Below are positions 41,109 through 50,737 of a DNA stretch of 64,000 bases, piece by piece (the first letter of the stretch is position 1; each line of letters begins with the position of its first letter). The DNA comes from CAYNKA01 sp964397655 (GTDB taxonomy: Bacteria; Spirochaetota; Spirochaetia; DTKZ01). The notes beneath the pieces are model-generated. The model had not been told where the DNA came from and searched no databases. It worked only from the letters and a program-made list of their open reading frames with translations. Location: assembly GCA_964397655.1 (NCBI GenBank), contig CAYNKA010000001.1:496001-560000 (forward strand), in the 5' to 3' direction. The position numbers and the translations under genes were made by a program.

Positions 41109-42958
41109 TATAATCCCCGATTCAGTAAACGCTCGCGGGGAACGGAGATTCCGCGATCGAACTCGAACGTGACGGTCGTGCCGTTCCGGCCTTCTATGCT
41201 CATCCGCGCCTCCACCTGCCTCGCGAGGACCTCCACGATGCCGAGTCCCATCCCCTTGTCCCTTTCGCAGAAAAAATCACCGGGCAGTCCCTGTCCGTCG
41301 TCGCTCACGATCAGCATCGGACGATCCGTCCCGGTCCCGACGAAATTTATTCGGACGACGCCCTTCCTTTCACCGGGGAAAGCGTGTTTGAACGAATTCG
41401 AGACGAGTTCGGTGACGATGAGCCCTATCGGTACGGCCAGGTCCGCGGGAAGATCCAGGTCCCCGGCGCCGATATCGATGCGGACTTTATCCTGAGGCAT
41501 GGTGAAGGACGTCATGAGCCCGGCGACCAGAGTCTCCATGTACTCGCGGAATCCGATGCATGCGAGATCCTCTGATTGATAGAGGTTCTCGTGCACCCCC
41601 GCTATCGCCCGGACACGGTTCTGCAGGTCCGTGAACACCGCCGCATCCCCGCTCGACACGGATTTCGCGGCTTCCAGGGACAACAGGCTCGATATCACCT
41701 GAAGGTTGTTCTTCACGCGATGGTGGACCTCCTTGAGAAGGGCCTCCTTCTGCGCGAGCGATTCCTCCAGAGCGCGGGCGTGTCTCTCGAGCCGCGAACG
41801 CATTCTCTCGTTCTGGATCGCGATGCCTATCTGATGGGCGGTCTCGATCGAAGCGGAATGGACCTCGCCGGATATTTCGCCCCTTCCTGCGAAACTGAGC
41901 ACCTGCATGCCGATGAGTTTGGACTCGACACGGATCAACACGAAAAGAAACGAACCGATGCCGGCCTTCCTGACCTTTCCCGCGAGCGGCTCGGGAAGCG
42001 TCACTTCCGCGGCATCCATGACGAACGAGGGACGCCCCTCGGCGATTCGCCGGATCGCGATGCCGGAAGGATCCAAATTCTCGAGCGGAACCGCCTTGTC
42101 AGAGAAAAAAGCCTCGGCGCCCTTCCACGACGAGAAAGCGTCCTGGCCTAGAATCGTGACGGTCCTGAGTTCGTCGTCGAAAAGCACGATGCTGAAGTAC
42201 AGGCATCCGAACATCTTGAGCGTATGCTCACGAATATAGCCGAGTATCTCCACAAGAGGTTTCGCCTCGAGAATGAGTATGTCGATCCCCCTGATGAAGC
42301 CGTCGAGTTCGGCCCGCGCCTCGAGTTTGCTTTGAATCCTCATGCGTTCTTCTATTTCCGTTTTCGCCTTCGCCATGCTCCCCATCAGGGCCGACAGGTC
42401 TTCCTCGGTTACGGCCTTTCGATGGAAGACGCTGAAAACGAGCGCGGAAGAGAACACCATGAGCATGATAAAACCCGAAACGACCGTGGGATCGATCGCA
42501 TGATCGGTGAAGACGAAAACAGCGTAGAGACCCGAGGGCACCGAGACGGCCAATACGGTCGTGAGTGCCGGAGGGAGAAAAATCGAGCTTATGAGGATGG
42601 GCAGGAAAAACCACAGAATGGGGACTACGGAGGAGTCTTTTCCCGTTTCGAGGCTCCTCATGCAGAGGAATCCGCTCATGACGATGAACACCGCCACGAA
42701 CCCGATGGCCGTGAGCAAGTAGAATTTCGTCCGGCTCAGAAAATAGAGAACGGACAAGGCCGCGGCTCCCGCCACAAGCATGATCCTTCCGCCGGGAACC
42801 GGCATCGGTTCCACGACCAAGCTCATCACGAGCAGAAGTGTCAGCGCGATAATCATTCCGGAAAGAAGCGCGGCGTTTCGCTTGTACCGGGCCGGAATCT
42901 TCGGTGAAGGTTCGAATAACGAATTCAAAAAGATGCAGCGCATGGATGCAGTTCCCAT
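41108..42958 (-). CDS. Membrane sensor histidine kinase (HisKA_2/GAF)
   Basis: 616 residues if ATG 42958 is used (GGGAGG close upstream); a GTG at 43006 is an alternative. About six membrane spans in residues ~28-180, a GAF-like domain (~225-390), then the HisKA_2 dimerisation motif EVHHRVKNNLQVISSLLSLEA with the phosphoacceptor His. HATPase features are ELVSNSFKHAFPG, SDDGQGLP, GMGLGIVEVLARQ. HisKA_2 kinases often pair with REC proteins lacking a DNA-binding domain. Convergent with flaB. Confidence 0.88.
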   Translation of the reverse strand: MGTASMRCIFLNSLFEPSPKIPARYKRNAALLSGMIIALTLLLVMSLVVEPMPVPGGRIMLVAGAAALSVLYFLSRTKFYLLTAIGFVAVFIVMSGFLCMRSLETGKDSSVVPILWFFLPILISSIFLPPALTTVLAVSVPSGLYAVFVFTDHAIDPTVVSGFIMLMVFSSALVFSVFHRKAVTEEDLSALMGSMAKAKTEIEERMRIQSKLEARAELDGFIRGIDILILEAKPLVEILGYIREHTLKMFGCLYFSIVLFDDELRTVTILGQDAFSSWKGAEAFFSDKAVPLENLDPSGIAIRRIAEGRPSFVMDAAEVTLPEPLAGKVRKAGIGSFLFVLIRVESKLIGMQVLSFAGRGEISGEVHSASIETAHQIGIAIQNERMRSRLERHARALEESLAQKEALLKEVHHRVKNNLQVISSLLSLEAAKSVSSGDAAVFTDLQNRVRAIAGVHENLYQSEDLACIGFREYMETLVAGLMTSFTMPQDKVRIDIGAGDLDLPADLAVPIGLIVTELVSNSFKHAFPGERKGVVRINFVGTGTDRPMLIVSDDGQGLPGDFFCERDKGMGLGIVEVLARQVEARMSIEGRNGTTVTFEFDRGISVPRERLLNRGL

Positions 42959-43235
42959 CGCCTCCCGGCAGACCGCTGAATGATTTTCAGAAATCCGAAC
43001 CTTCACGGACAGGCGATCTGCACGGTTCGATTCGGTTACTCTTGAAAACGCTTTGGAATACTTTCAATAATCGCTCAAAGCCGATGACGCGGATTGCCGA
43101 CCGACAACGGGGACTCCGGCCCTTCGAATGCGTTTCAAGACCATTTTCAACCTCGTATGGTGAGCTGTCAAGCAAAAACGGCCCGCCGAGAGGCTGACGG
43201 AGCGCCGGCGCTCTCCGACCGGAGTACGGCATGGA

Positions 43236-44429
43236 TCAGGCTTCCTCGCGGAGACCGTCCTCGAAATAGCCCTTCTTCACGGGAGCGAAGTCCTTGACCA
43301 TCAGGACTCCCTTCGCTACGACGTGTCGAGGACGCAGGGACTTCTCGTCGAGAACAAGAACGTCGGCGTCGGCCCCTTCGAACAGGCCGCCCTTTCTAGA
43401 GGAGAGCCCGTAGATCCGAGCCGGGGTCGCGGTGAAGGGCCGGAGCGCCTTTTCCAGAGGCACGCCCTTTGCGCCGACGAGACGGCCGAGTTCGATCCCG
43501 AGAGAATCAGGCGAGGCAACGGACATCCCCACGATGTTCTTGTGGTCCTTGTCCCAATGGGGCATGGATCCTCCTGCATCCGAACTGAAGGCGACCTGAT
43601 CCCAGAGTCCCAACCCGTCCGCGAGCACGGCGAACTCCGCCGCGGGAACGGCGAGGGATCCGGGCCGGTTCTCCGCAACCATTCCGGTCGCGTCCAAAAA
43701 GGCGCCTTTTTTCGCGAGTTCGAAGGCCTGCTCCTGAAGTTTCTCGTCGCTGCGATTGACGTGCGTGAGCACGAACATGTCGGCTCTGATCCCGTACGCT
43801 TCGACGACTTCCCGCACCAGTTCGAGGCGTTCGGGTTTGATTCCCATGTGTACGGTGATGAAGCCGGGCTTGCCCGACACGAGGGCGGCCACGCGGATTT
43901 CCGCTGCAAGCTGTGCAAGATCCTTCGCGTCGATGACGGGGCCGCGAACGTCCGAAAGCGCCAATTTGACTCCGATGCATTTGTCGAGATACACGATGTC
44001 GTCGGCCACGCGGCCCGTGATCGTAGGAGAGGGCATCCAGTACGAGCCGGTGAGCATGAAGGCGGTGATTCCTTCCTCGTCGAAGGCTGAAGCCTTGGCA
44101 TAGAGGTTCTTCACGGTCCTCGTGAGAGCGTCGGTTCCCAGGAGGCCGACCGCTGTAGTCACGCCGCAGAGCGTGTTCATGGTGAGCTGCATCTCGGGGG
44201 CCCTGGTCCTGAACCCGCCCTCCCCGCCTCCGCCGGTGAAGTGCTGATGCCCGTCGATGAAACCCGGACATACCGGAGCTCCTGCGGCATCGAGAACGTC
44301 CACCGCGCCCGGCAGGCCGGACGCGTGCAGGTTTTCCGCCATCGCGAGTATTTTCCCGCCGCCGATGAGGATATCCCGCGCCCCTTTCTGGGCGGATCCG
44401 TGGATTCTTCCGTTCTTGATCACCAACAT
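43236..44429 (-). CDS. iadA: Isoaspartyl dipeptidase (beta-aspartyl peptidase)
   Basis: 397 residues from the ATG at 44429 (GAGG 7 bases upstream). Amidohydrolase fold: metal-binding GHQHFTGGGGEGGF (~67-80), a Lys in VKLALSDVRGP as bridging ligand, ITVHMG, LTHVNRSD, FSSDAGGSMPHWD. It cleaves isoaspartyl dipeptides from damaged proteins; a cytoplasmic zinc enzyme. Slightly divergent members act as other dipeptidases. Single gene. Confidence 0.9.
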   Translation of the reverse strand: MLVIKNGRIHGSAQKGARDILIGGGKILAMAENLHASGLPGAVDVLDAAGAPVCPGFIDGHQHFTGGGGEGGFRTRAPEMQLTMNTLCGVTTAVGLLGTDALTRTVKNLYAKASAFDEEGITAFMLTGSYWMPSPTITGRVADDIVYLDKCIGVKLALSDVRGPVIDAKDLAQLAAEIRVAALVSGKPGFITVHMGIKPERLELVREVVEAYGIRADMFVLTHVNRSDEKLQEQAFELAKKGAFLDATGMVAENRPGSLAVPAAEFAVLADGLGLWDQVAFSSDAGGSMPHWDKDHKNIVGMSVASPDSLGIELGRLVGAKGVPLEKALRPFTATPARIYGLSSRKGGLFEGADADVLVLDEKSLRPRHVVAKGVLMVKDFAPVKKGYFEDGLREEA

Positions 44430-44520
44430 CGTTAACCTCACATCGGCCTGTGCGTGCGGCCGGATTTTCGTCTACTAGTAATGATCGGCGGCTGAGAAAT
44501 GTCAAGTTTGTTTCGCGGAG

Positions 44521-44546
44521 AAAAAGATGCCGCCCTGCCGAGGGCG
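44521..44546 (-). terminator. Terminator of the tRNA-Gly/tRNA-Val unit
   Basis: Minus-strand stem CGCCCT/AGGGCG with a 4-base loop, then GCATCTTTTT, about 15 bases past the tRNA-Val 3' end. Confidence 0.55.
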
Positions 44547-44560
44547 TCTTTCGGGGGGAT

Positions 44561-44632
44561 TGGGCGATGCCGGGTTTGAACCGGCGACTTCTACCGTGTG
44601 AAGGTAGCACTCTCCCGCTGAGTTAATCGCCC
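44561..44632 (-). tRNA. tRNA-Val(CAC)
   Basis: 72 nt, acceptor GGGCGAT/ATCGCCC, discriminator A, loop TTCACAC giving CAC. T arm GGTTTGAACCC. Seven bases from tRNA-Gly, so both come from one precursor. Confidence 0.95.
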
Positions 44633-44639
44633 GCAGGAC

Positions 44640-44711
44640 AGCGCCCGATGGGAGTCGAACCCACGTCTTCAGCTTGGAAGGCTGAGGTAATAGCCGTTAT
44701 ACGACAGGCGC
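44640..44711 (-). tRNA. tRNA-Gly(UCC)
   Basis: 72 nt, acceptor GCGCCTG/CGGGCGC (one G-U pair), discriminator U, loop CTTCCAA giving UCC. T arm GGTTCGACTCC. Confidence 0.95.
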
Positions 44712-44804
44712 ACGACGGTCAATATATAACAGATTCGAATTCAGGTTGTCAAGGGGAGGTTTTTTCTCTATAGTCACGATACAGACAGTAATAGGGATGG
44801 GACC

Positions 44805-45107
44805 ATGGGTATACGCGGAGAAATCTATTCCGTCAGGATGCATTCGAAGTCCGAAAAGCGGACCTACTTCTTCAACATCAAGGAAAACAGGACCGGCGAC
44901 GTCTTTCTCAACATCGTGGAAAGCAAAAAGCACGGAGAAACCGACTTCGAAAGGCATCAGATCGTTCTCTTCAAGGAAGATCTCGACGATTTCCTCAAAG
45001 TCTTCAACAGCGCAGTAGCCGCTATGAAGAAAACGAGAGACGGAAGCTCTTCCGGTGGACCGGCGAGGGCCCATACACGCGAAGCGCCTCGCGATGAAAC
45101 TCGGTAG
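44805..45107 (+). CDS. PUR/DUF3276 nucleic-acid-binding protein (BpuR-like)
   Basis: 100 residues. The first ~70 match the PUR-alpha-like fold of the DUF3276 family (GEIYSVRMHSKSEKRTYFFNIKENRTGDVFLNIVESKK ... HQIVLFKEDLDDFLKVF). The Borrelia relative BpuR binds DNA and RNA and regulates gene expression. The last ~25 residues are Ser/Gly/Arg-rich and lie entirely inside the 3' end of the convergent rnhB gene (86-bp overlap). Whether that tail is real or the stop is conserved needs comparison. Confidence 0.88.
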   Translation: MGIRGEIYSVRMHSKSEKRTYFFNIKENRTGDVFLNIVESKKHGETDFERHQIVLFKEDLDDFLKVFNSAVAAMKKTRDGSSSGGPARAHTREAPRDETR

Positions 45108-45576
45108 GATATCCCTTGTGCCGCTCGAATCCGTAAACCGGATAAAGGGGGGCGAGTTCCTTCATGAGCGCGTCTCGATGGGTTTTCGCGAGAATCGAGG
45201 CAGCCATGATCTGCGGTACCTTCGAGTCGCCGCGGACGATCGCTTCGCAGGGAAGGTCCATCTCCGGGCATTTGTTTCCGTCCACGAGGACCAGATCCGG
45301 CTTCACGGCAAGGCCGAGGCAGGCCCGTTTCATGGCAAGAAGGCTCGCTCGCAGAATGTTGAGCTCGTCGATTTCCTCGACCGAAGCCTCGGCAACCGCC
45401 CATGCGATGGAAAGCTCCCGTATGACGGGCGCCGCTGCATCCCGCCTCCTTTCCGAGAGGGTTTTCGAGTCGGCAAGTATCCGGACGGGAAAATCGTCCG
45501 GAAGGATGACGGCGGCTGCGACGACGGGTCCCGCCAAGGGGCCTCGACCCGCCTCGTCGATTCCACAAACGAGCAT
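45022..45576 (-). CDS. rnhB: Ribonuclease HII
   Basis: 184 residues. The four acidic active-site residues are in GIDEAGRGPLAGP (Asp, Glu), LVLVDGNK (Asp) and LAKTHRDAL (Asp). It removes ribonucleotides and RNA-DNA hybrids. Length is typical. The 3' end overlaps the BpuR-like gene on the other strand by 86 bases, so the transcripts are complementary there. Confidence 0.95.
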   Translation of the reverse strand: MLVCGIDEAGRGPLAGPVVAAAVILPDDFPVRILADSKTLSERRRDAAAPVIRELSIAWAVAEASVEEIDELNILRASLLAMKRACLGLAVKPDLVLVDGNKCPEMDLPCEAIVRGDSKVPQIMAASILAKTHRDALMKELAPLYPVYGFERHKGYPTEFHREALRVYGPSPVHRKSFRLSFSS

Positions 45577-45770
45577 GTCACATGATGCACGGCCGGCCGC
45601 TGTCGGGCAAGCCCGTGAATTGACACTGCGGAGTTTGCATGCTATCGTTTTGCAAATTCATCAAATGGAGGCTTTTCGAAATAATAGTCCGAACCGATGA
45701 CGTATCGCCCCGTCGATCGAGCTTGGTTCGGAGGTTGATTTTTGAAAACGCCAGGGAAAAGGTATCTTCT

Positions 45771-47300
45771 ATGCCGCAAAAAACCGCTCAGAACTCACCC
45801 GAAGCAAAGACAGCCGTAGGCGTCAAGAAAGAAAAAAAACACGGGATCAACCATCCGCTCATCTACACGTTCACCGTCGTGATCCTCGTCGTCATCGTCG
45901 TCACCTTCGTCGGCGCGCCGGTAGTGAGCAAAATGGGCGGACCCAGCAAGATCGTCTTCGGCAAATACAAGGATAAGGCCATCGAATACGCTCCGGGCAA
46001 TTACTTTTCCCGCCAAAAAGACCAGCTCGCAGAGCAGATAAGGGCCACGGGAGCCAAGGACAACAACATCGAAATGCAGGCCTATCAAGTATGGCGAGGA
46101 GCATTCGACCGAACAGTCTTCCATACCGCCATCATCCTGAGGGCGGAGGAGAGCGGAATTCACGTTTCCGAAAGCAAGATCGACGAAGCCCTCGTCCGCT
46201 ATCCCGCCTATCTCGAGGACGGCGAGTTTTCCGAAAAACGTTACCGCCAGACGCCGAATTCCGAAAAATTCACCATCCGCAACATGACTCGTGACGGGCT
46301 CATCTTCGACAGGTATCTCCAGGACATCGTCGACGTCAGGAGCAGTACGAAAGAGCTTCGTTTCATGAAATCCATGGCCAGCCCCGAACGGAAATTCAAA
46401 TTCGTGAGCTTCTCCTTCGCGCAGTTTCCCGACGATCAGGTCGCGGCCTACGCCAAGGCGAACGCCGAGAAATTCCGCAGGATGCGGCTTTCCATCATCA
46501 CCGTTGCTTCGGGAAAATCCGATGCCGAGAAGATCCATCGGCAGATCGTCGACAAGACCGGGAGCTTCGAGGATCTGGCGAAGGCCCACTCCAAGGACCT
46601 TTTCGCCGAAAAGGGCGGCGACATGGGATCGCAGTATTTCTACGAGATGGACAGCGTCGTCAAGAATCAGGATGACATCAAGAGGATTTTCGCCCTGAAA
46701 AACGGCGAGATCAGCCAGCTCATCGAGGGCATCAACGGTTGGGTCACGTTCCGCTGCGACGCCGCCGCCCAGGAGGCCAATCTCGCCGATTCCGACACCC
46801 TGAAATCCATCAGGACCTACATGTCGAGCTTCGAACGAGGTAAAATAGAAGACTACGTCCTCGAAAAGGCGAAGAAATTCCGCGACGAGGTGAAGGACGG
46901 CAACATCGATTCCGCCGCGGCCCTGAAAGGCGTGAAAGTGCAGGAAACCGGCTTTTTCCCCGTCAACTACGGCAACTCCGTCTTCCTCAAGCCGGTCACC
47001 CAGTCCAACGACGCTCTCGGCAGCGCCTCCTTCCGTGAAGTCTTCTTCTCGATCGCCTTCGGCCTCAAGCAGAACGAGATCTCCGAACCTATCGTTCTCC
47101 GCGACAACGTCGTTCTTCTCAAGCTCGTGGCGGAACAGAACGCCGACGAGAAGAATCTCGGTTACCTCGACGCCTATTACCCCATGATCATGCAGCAGTT
47201 CCTCGAGGAGAACCTCCAGAACTACGCCATGAACGCGAAGTATCTCAAAGATGACTTCAACCAGGTTTTCATGCAGTATTTCATCCCGAAAGAGCAATGA
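45771..47300 (+). CDS. Membrane-anchored SurA/PpiC-type peptidyl-prolyl isomerase
   Basis: 509 residues from MPQKTAQNSPEAK. Lys-rich start, one membrane anchor (residues ~30-52), a SurA-N-like chaperone region (~60-225), then a parvulin/PpiC rotamase-like domain (~233-335: SIITVASGKSDAEKIHRQIVDKTGSFEDLAKAHSKD, GGDMG, GWVTFRC). It probably folds exported proteins in the periplasm. Followed by a DUF115 gene with a 4-base ATGA overlap. Long frames on the opposite strand here are shadows. Confidence 0.85.
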   Translation: MPQKTAQNSPEAKTAVGVKKEKKHGINHPLIYTFTVVILVVIVVTFVGAPVVSKMGGPSKIVFGKYKDKAIEYAPGNYFSRQKDQLAEQIRATGAKDNNIEMQAYQVWRGAFDRTVFHTAIILRAEESGIHVSESKIDEALVRYPAYLEDGEFSEKRYRQTPNSEKFTIRNMTRDGLIFDRYLQDIVDVRSSTKELRFMKSMASPERKFKFVSFSFAQFPDDQVAAYAKANAEKFRRMRLSIITVASGKSDAEKIHRQIVDKTGSFEDLAKAHSKDLFAEKGGDMGSQYFYEMDSVVKNQDDIKRIFALKNGEISQLIEGINGWVTFRCDAAAQEANLADSDTLKSIRTYMSSFERGKIEDYVLEKAKKFRDEVKDGNIDSAAALKGVKVQETGFFPVNYGNSVFLKPVTQSNDALGSASFREVFFSIAFGLKQNEISEPIVLRDNVVLLKLVAEQNADEKNLGYLDAYYPMIMQQFLEENLQNYAMNAKYLKDDFNQVFMQYFIPKEQ

Positions 47301-48904
47301 GCGATTCCGACGGGGAAAAAACCGTTCGATTTCTCGGGAAGAATCTCTATCATGAAAAGCAGCCCCGGCGGCGGGCGGAAGCCGTCGCCGAGGCGGTAGT
47401 CCTTCAGGAAAAATGCCTCGTCGTCGTCCCGTCACCCCTTCTCGGATACGGACTGGATGTGCTCGTCCGCAGGCTTCCCGAATCAAGCCGCATTCTCTGC
47501 ATCGAGCGGGAAGAGACGCTCATGGCGATCGCCCTCGAGTCGATTCCGAACGACTTGGTCCGGAATCCCCGCGTCCATTTCGTGAGGACCGACGCCCCCG
47601 AGGGAGCAGCCGCCTTCGTAGAAAAGACGCTGGGCGCTTGGCGCTTCAGGAAGGTCCAGACCGTGGCGCTCAATCGAGGGTACTCGATTCACGACGAGTT
47701 CTACCGCAAAAGCGCATCCGCGATTCTCGACCTCGTTCAGGTCTTCTGGCGCAACAAGATGACCTCCGTAGCCCTCGGGAGATTGTGGATGAAGAACATC
47801 CTCCTGAATCTCTCGCTCCTGCCGGGATCCAAGTCCATCGAAGACCTCCGCTTCGCGAAACCGCTCGTTCTCACGGGAGCCGGTGAATCCCTCGAAACGT
47901 CCCTGGAACTCATCGTCCGATCGCGGGACCGCATCCAGGTCCTCACGGTAGACACTGCCCTGCCCGCGCTTCTTGCCGCCGGCGTGCGACCCGACTTCAT
48001 CGTCGCGGCAGAGGCCCAGTTCGCGAACCAGTACGATTTCATCGGTCTGGGCGATTGGAGCATTCCGGTCATCGCGGATCTCACATCCTACCCGGGGGTA
48101 GCGAGGAGGTTTTCGGGCGACCGTTTCTTTTTTCTTTCCAGATTCTCCGAGCTTTCATGGTTCGGGGAGGCGGCAAAATCCGGCATCCTCCCTCCCCTCA
48201 TTCCTCCCCTGGGATCGGTCGGCGTCATGGCTCTTCACCTCGCGGGCCGCGCGACCCCTCCCGATCATCCGATCTTCCTCGCAGGCTTCGATTTCAGCTA
48301 CTCCCCCGGGAAGCCGCACAGCAGGGGAGCCCCTTCCCACGTGCTGGCACTCGCAGGTTCAGGCAGGCTTTCCCGTCCGCGGTATCTCTCGGCCTGGTTC
48401 GACCGGCCGAAAACTTCGGCTCTCCGCAAGGACGGAAGCCTGAAGGACTGCGACGCGGTCCTGGCCTCCTATCGGACGGCCATGAGGGACACGGCCCTCT
48501 CGAGGGGAAACGTCTTCGATCTCGGCAAGACCGGGCTAGATCTCGGGATTCCCATCGTGAAGAACGAAACGGAATTCCGAGGCCTGATCCCGCCCGCGCG
48601 CGGCGAAGCTGAGGCGGAGCCGAGGTCCGTTCGGTTTGCCGGATGGTCGGGCGAGGCGGTGCGTGATTTCTACGAAAACCTCCTCGAGGGGCTCGAGGAA
48701 GGTGCACGAGTCCTGCGCGAGGCCGGCTCGGAGAGGGACGAATTCCTCGCGAAGCACGATTTCATAACCATCGACTTCCCGGACGTGCCGCCGCTTCCAC
48801 CGCCTGATCCGTCCTTCGCGAAACGGTGCGCGCTTTCCGCGGATTGGTATCGTCGCAGAGTCCTTCAGGGCATGGAACTTCTCTCTACTCTTCCTCGGTC
48901 TTGA
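47297..48904 (+). CDS. DUF115 / motility-associated factor (Maf-like) protein
   Basis: 535 residues. The central ~170-420 part fits the DUF115 Rossmann-like fold (KPLVLTGAGESLETSLELI, VLTVDTALPALLAAGVRPDFIVAAEAQ, LGSVGVMALHLA, IFLAGFDFSYSPGKPHSRG). In flagellated bacteria Maf-type DUF115 proteins attach sugars to flagellin; archaeal relatives are MptE pterin kinases. Given the flagellar content of this region a role in flagellin glycosylation is plausible but inferred. Overlaps lepA at the 3' end by 20 bases. Confidence 0.75.
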   Translation: MSDSDGEKTVRFLGKNLYHEKQPRRRAEAVAEAVVLQEKCLVVVPSPLLGYGLDVLVRRLPESSRILCIEREETLMAIALESIPNDLVRNPRVHFVRTDAPEGAAAFVEKTLGAWRFRKVQTVALNRGYSIHDEFYRKSASAILDLVQVFWRNKMTSVALGRLWMKNILLNLSLLPGSKSIEDLRFAKPLVLTGAGESLETSLELIVRSRDRIQVLTVDTALPALLAAGVRPDFIVAAEAQFANQYDFIGLGDWSIPVIADLTSYPGVARRFSGDRFFFLSRFSELSWFGEAAKSGILPPLIPPLGSVGVMALHLAGRATPPDHPIFLAGFDFSYSPGKPHSRGAPSHVLALAGSGRLSRPRYLSAWFDRPKTSALRKDGSLKDCDAVLASYRTAMRDTALSRGNVFDLGKTGLDLGIPIVKNETEFRGLIPPARGEAEAEPRSVRFAGWSGEAVRDFYENLLEGLEEGARVLREAGSERDEFLAKHDFITIDFPDVPPLPPPDPSFAKRCALSADWYRRRVLQGMELLSTLPRS

Positions 48905-50687
48905 GAACCGCCAGGAAGGCGCTCTGGGGAAGCTCGACGTCTCCCACCATCTTCATGCGCTTCTTGCCTTCCTTCTGTTTCTCGAGCAGCTTCCGTTTCC
49001 TGGTTATGTCGCCGCCGTAGCACTTCGCGAGGACGTCCTTGCGGACCGGCGAGATCGTCTCCCTCGCGATGATCTGGCTTCCTATTGCGCCCTGGATCGG
49101 GATCTTGAACTGGTGTCTGGGAATCTCGTCGAGAAGCCTCTTGCAGATCATCCTCGCCCGAGCCTGGGCGTTGCCCTTGAAAACGAGCTGCGAGAGCGCG
49201 TCGACCGCCTTTCCGTTGAGGAGAATGTCCAGACGTACGAGGTCGGTGGTCTTGTACCCTATGATGTCGTAATCGAAGGACGCGTATCCCCGGCTTATCG
49301 ACTTCAATTTGTCGTAAAAATCGAACAGGACCTCGGCGAGGGGCATTTCGTACACGACCTCGACGCGCTTTTCGTCGAGATACCGAAGGTCCTTCTGAAT
49401 GCCTCGTTTCTCCAGGCATAACGTCATGATGGAGCCGACGTACTGCGAGGGCGTTATGATCGACGCCTTGATGTAAGGTTCGTCCGCGTGATCGATCTTC
49501 GCAGGATCCGGATAGTCCATCGGATTGTCTATCGTGAGGGCTTCACCGCTCCTGAGGTAGATCTGATACTGTACCGAGGGGGCCGTGAGGACGAGCGATA
49601 GCCCGAATTCCCGCTCGAGCCGCTCCTGGACTACTTCGAGATGCAGCAGTCCCAGGAAACCGCAGCGAAAGCCGAATCCTAGAGCCGCGGAGGAGTCCTT
49701 CTCGAAGACCAGAGATGCGTCGTTCAGCTTGAGCTTGTCCATGGCCTGGTGGAGTTCCTCGTAGTCGTTGGCGTCCACGGGGTAGATCGACGAGAAAACG
49801 ACGGGTTTGACGTTCCTGAATCCCGCGAGCGCGTTTTCGCAGGGGTCAGCTGCCGACGTTATGGTGTCGCCGACTCTGACGTCGGAAATGGTCTTGATGC
49901 CGGCGATGATGTAACCGACTTCCCCTGCCTCCAGCACTCCGGTCTTCTGCAGCTCGATCTTGAAAAGACCCGTCTCCTCGATCTTGTGCACCGTCTTGTT
50001 GTGGAAGAACATGATCTCCTGGCCGGTCCGGAGGATTCCCTCCATGACCCTGATGTGGACGATCACTCCGCGGTACGGATCGTAATGGGAGTCGAAGATG
50101 AGCGCCTGGAGCCGGTTTTCCGGGCTCCCCTTCGGCGCGGGTATGTGCATGACGATGGCTTCGAGGAGTTCGTCGATTCCTATGCCCTGCTTCGCGGAAA
50201 CCTGGAGGGCCTTCGAGGAGTCGAGGCCGAGATCGTGATCGATCTGGTGCAGGACGCTCGGCACGTCGGCCGCCGGGAGGTCGATCTTGTTGATGACCGG
50301 CAGGATCTCGAGATCGTGCTCGAGCGCCATGTACATGTTGGAAAGAGTCTGGGCCTCCACTCCCTGGGTCGCGTCGATGAGAAGCAGGGCGCCTTCGCAT
50401 GAGGAAATGGCCCGCGAGACCTCGTAGGAGAAGTCCACGTGTCCTGGGGTGTCGACGAGGTTGAGCGTGTAGGAAACCCCGTCTCTGCCGACATACGGAA
50501 GGGCGACTGCCTGGGATTTGATGGTGATTCCGCGCTCCCGCTCGATATCCATGTTGTCCAGGATCTGGTTCTTGAAATTCCGGTCATCCACGAGATGGGC
50601 CTTCTGGATGAAGCGGTCCGCCAGCGTGGATTTGCCGTGATCGATGTGCGCGATTATGCAGAAATTGCGGATAAGGTCTTTTTTCAT
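48885..50687 (-). CDS. lepA: Elongation factor 4
   Basis: 600 residues, normal length. GTPase motifs AHIDHGKST (~14-22), ITIKS, DTPGH and NKIDLP. The LepA-specific C-terminal domain (YKTTDLVRLDILLNGKAVDALSQLVFK ... AIGSQIIARETI, RKDVLAKCYGGDITRKRKLLEKQKEGKKRM) is present. It back-translocates or remodels ribosomes. Confidence 0.97.
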   Translation of the reverse strand: MKKDLIRNFCIIAHIDHGKSTLADRFIQKAHLVDDRNFKNQILDNMDIERERGITIKSQAVALPYVGRDGVSYTLNLVDTPGHVDFSYEVSRAISSCEGALLLIDATQGVEAQTLSNMYMALEHDLEILPVINKIDLPAADVPSVLHQIDHDLGLDSSKALQVSAKQGIGIDELLEAIVMHIPAPKGSPENRLQALIFDSHYDPYRGVIVHIRVMEGILRTGQEIMFFHNKTVHKIEETGLFKIELQKTGVLEAGEVGYIIAGIKTISDVRVGDTITSAADPCENALAGFRNVKPVVFSSIYPVDANDYEELHQAMDKLKLNDASLVFEKDSSAALGFGFRCGFLGLLHLEVVQERLEREFGLSLVLTAPSVQYQIYLRSGEALTIDNPMDYPDPAKIDHADEPYIKASIITPSQYVGSIMTLCLEKRGIQKDLRYLDEKRVEVVYEMPLAEVLFDFYDKLKSISRGYASFDYDIIGYKTTDLVRLDILLNGKAVDALSQLVFKGNAQARARMICKRLLDEIPRHQFKIPIQGAIGSQIIARETISPVRKDVLAKCYGGDITRKRKLLEKQKEGKKRMKMVGDVELPQSAFLAVLKTEEE

Positions 50688-50737
50688 AGGTGTACGTGGT
50701 ACTATATCGGAAGCCGAGGTTTACATCAACTCGTCTT

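Noticed and set aside
43007..43235. A small gene or RNA between the HisKA_2 kinase and iadA
   Set aside because: No frame with a ribosome site, no strong hairpin or terminator; nothing supportable seen.
45795..47486. 563-codon leftward open frame opposite the PpiC-type gene
   Set aside because: No family features; the plus-strand frame has a membrane anchor, foldase-like domains and a coupled downstream gene. Shadow of GC-rich codon use.
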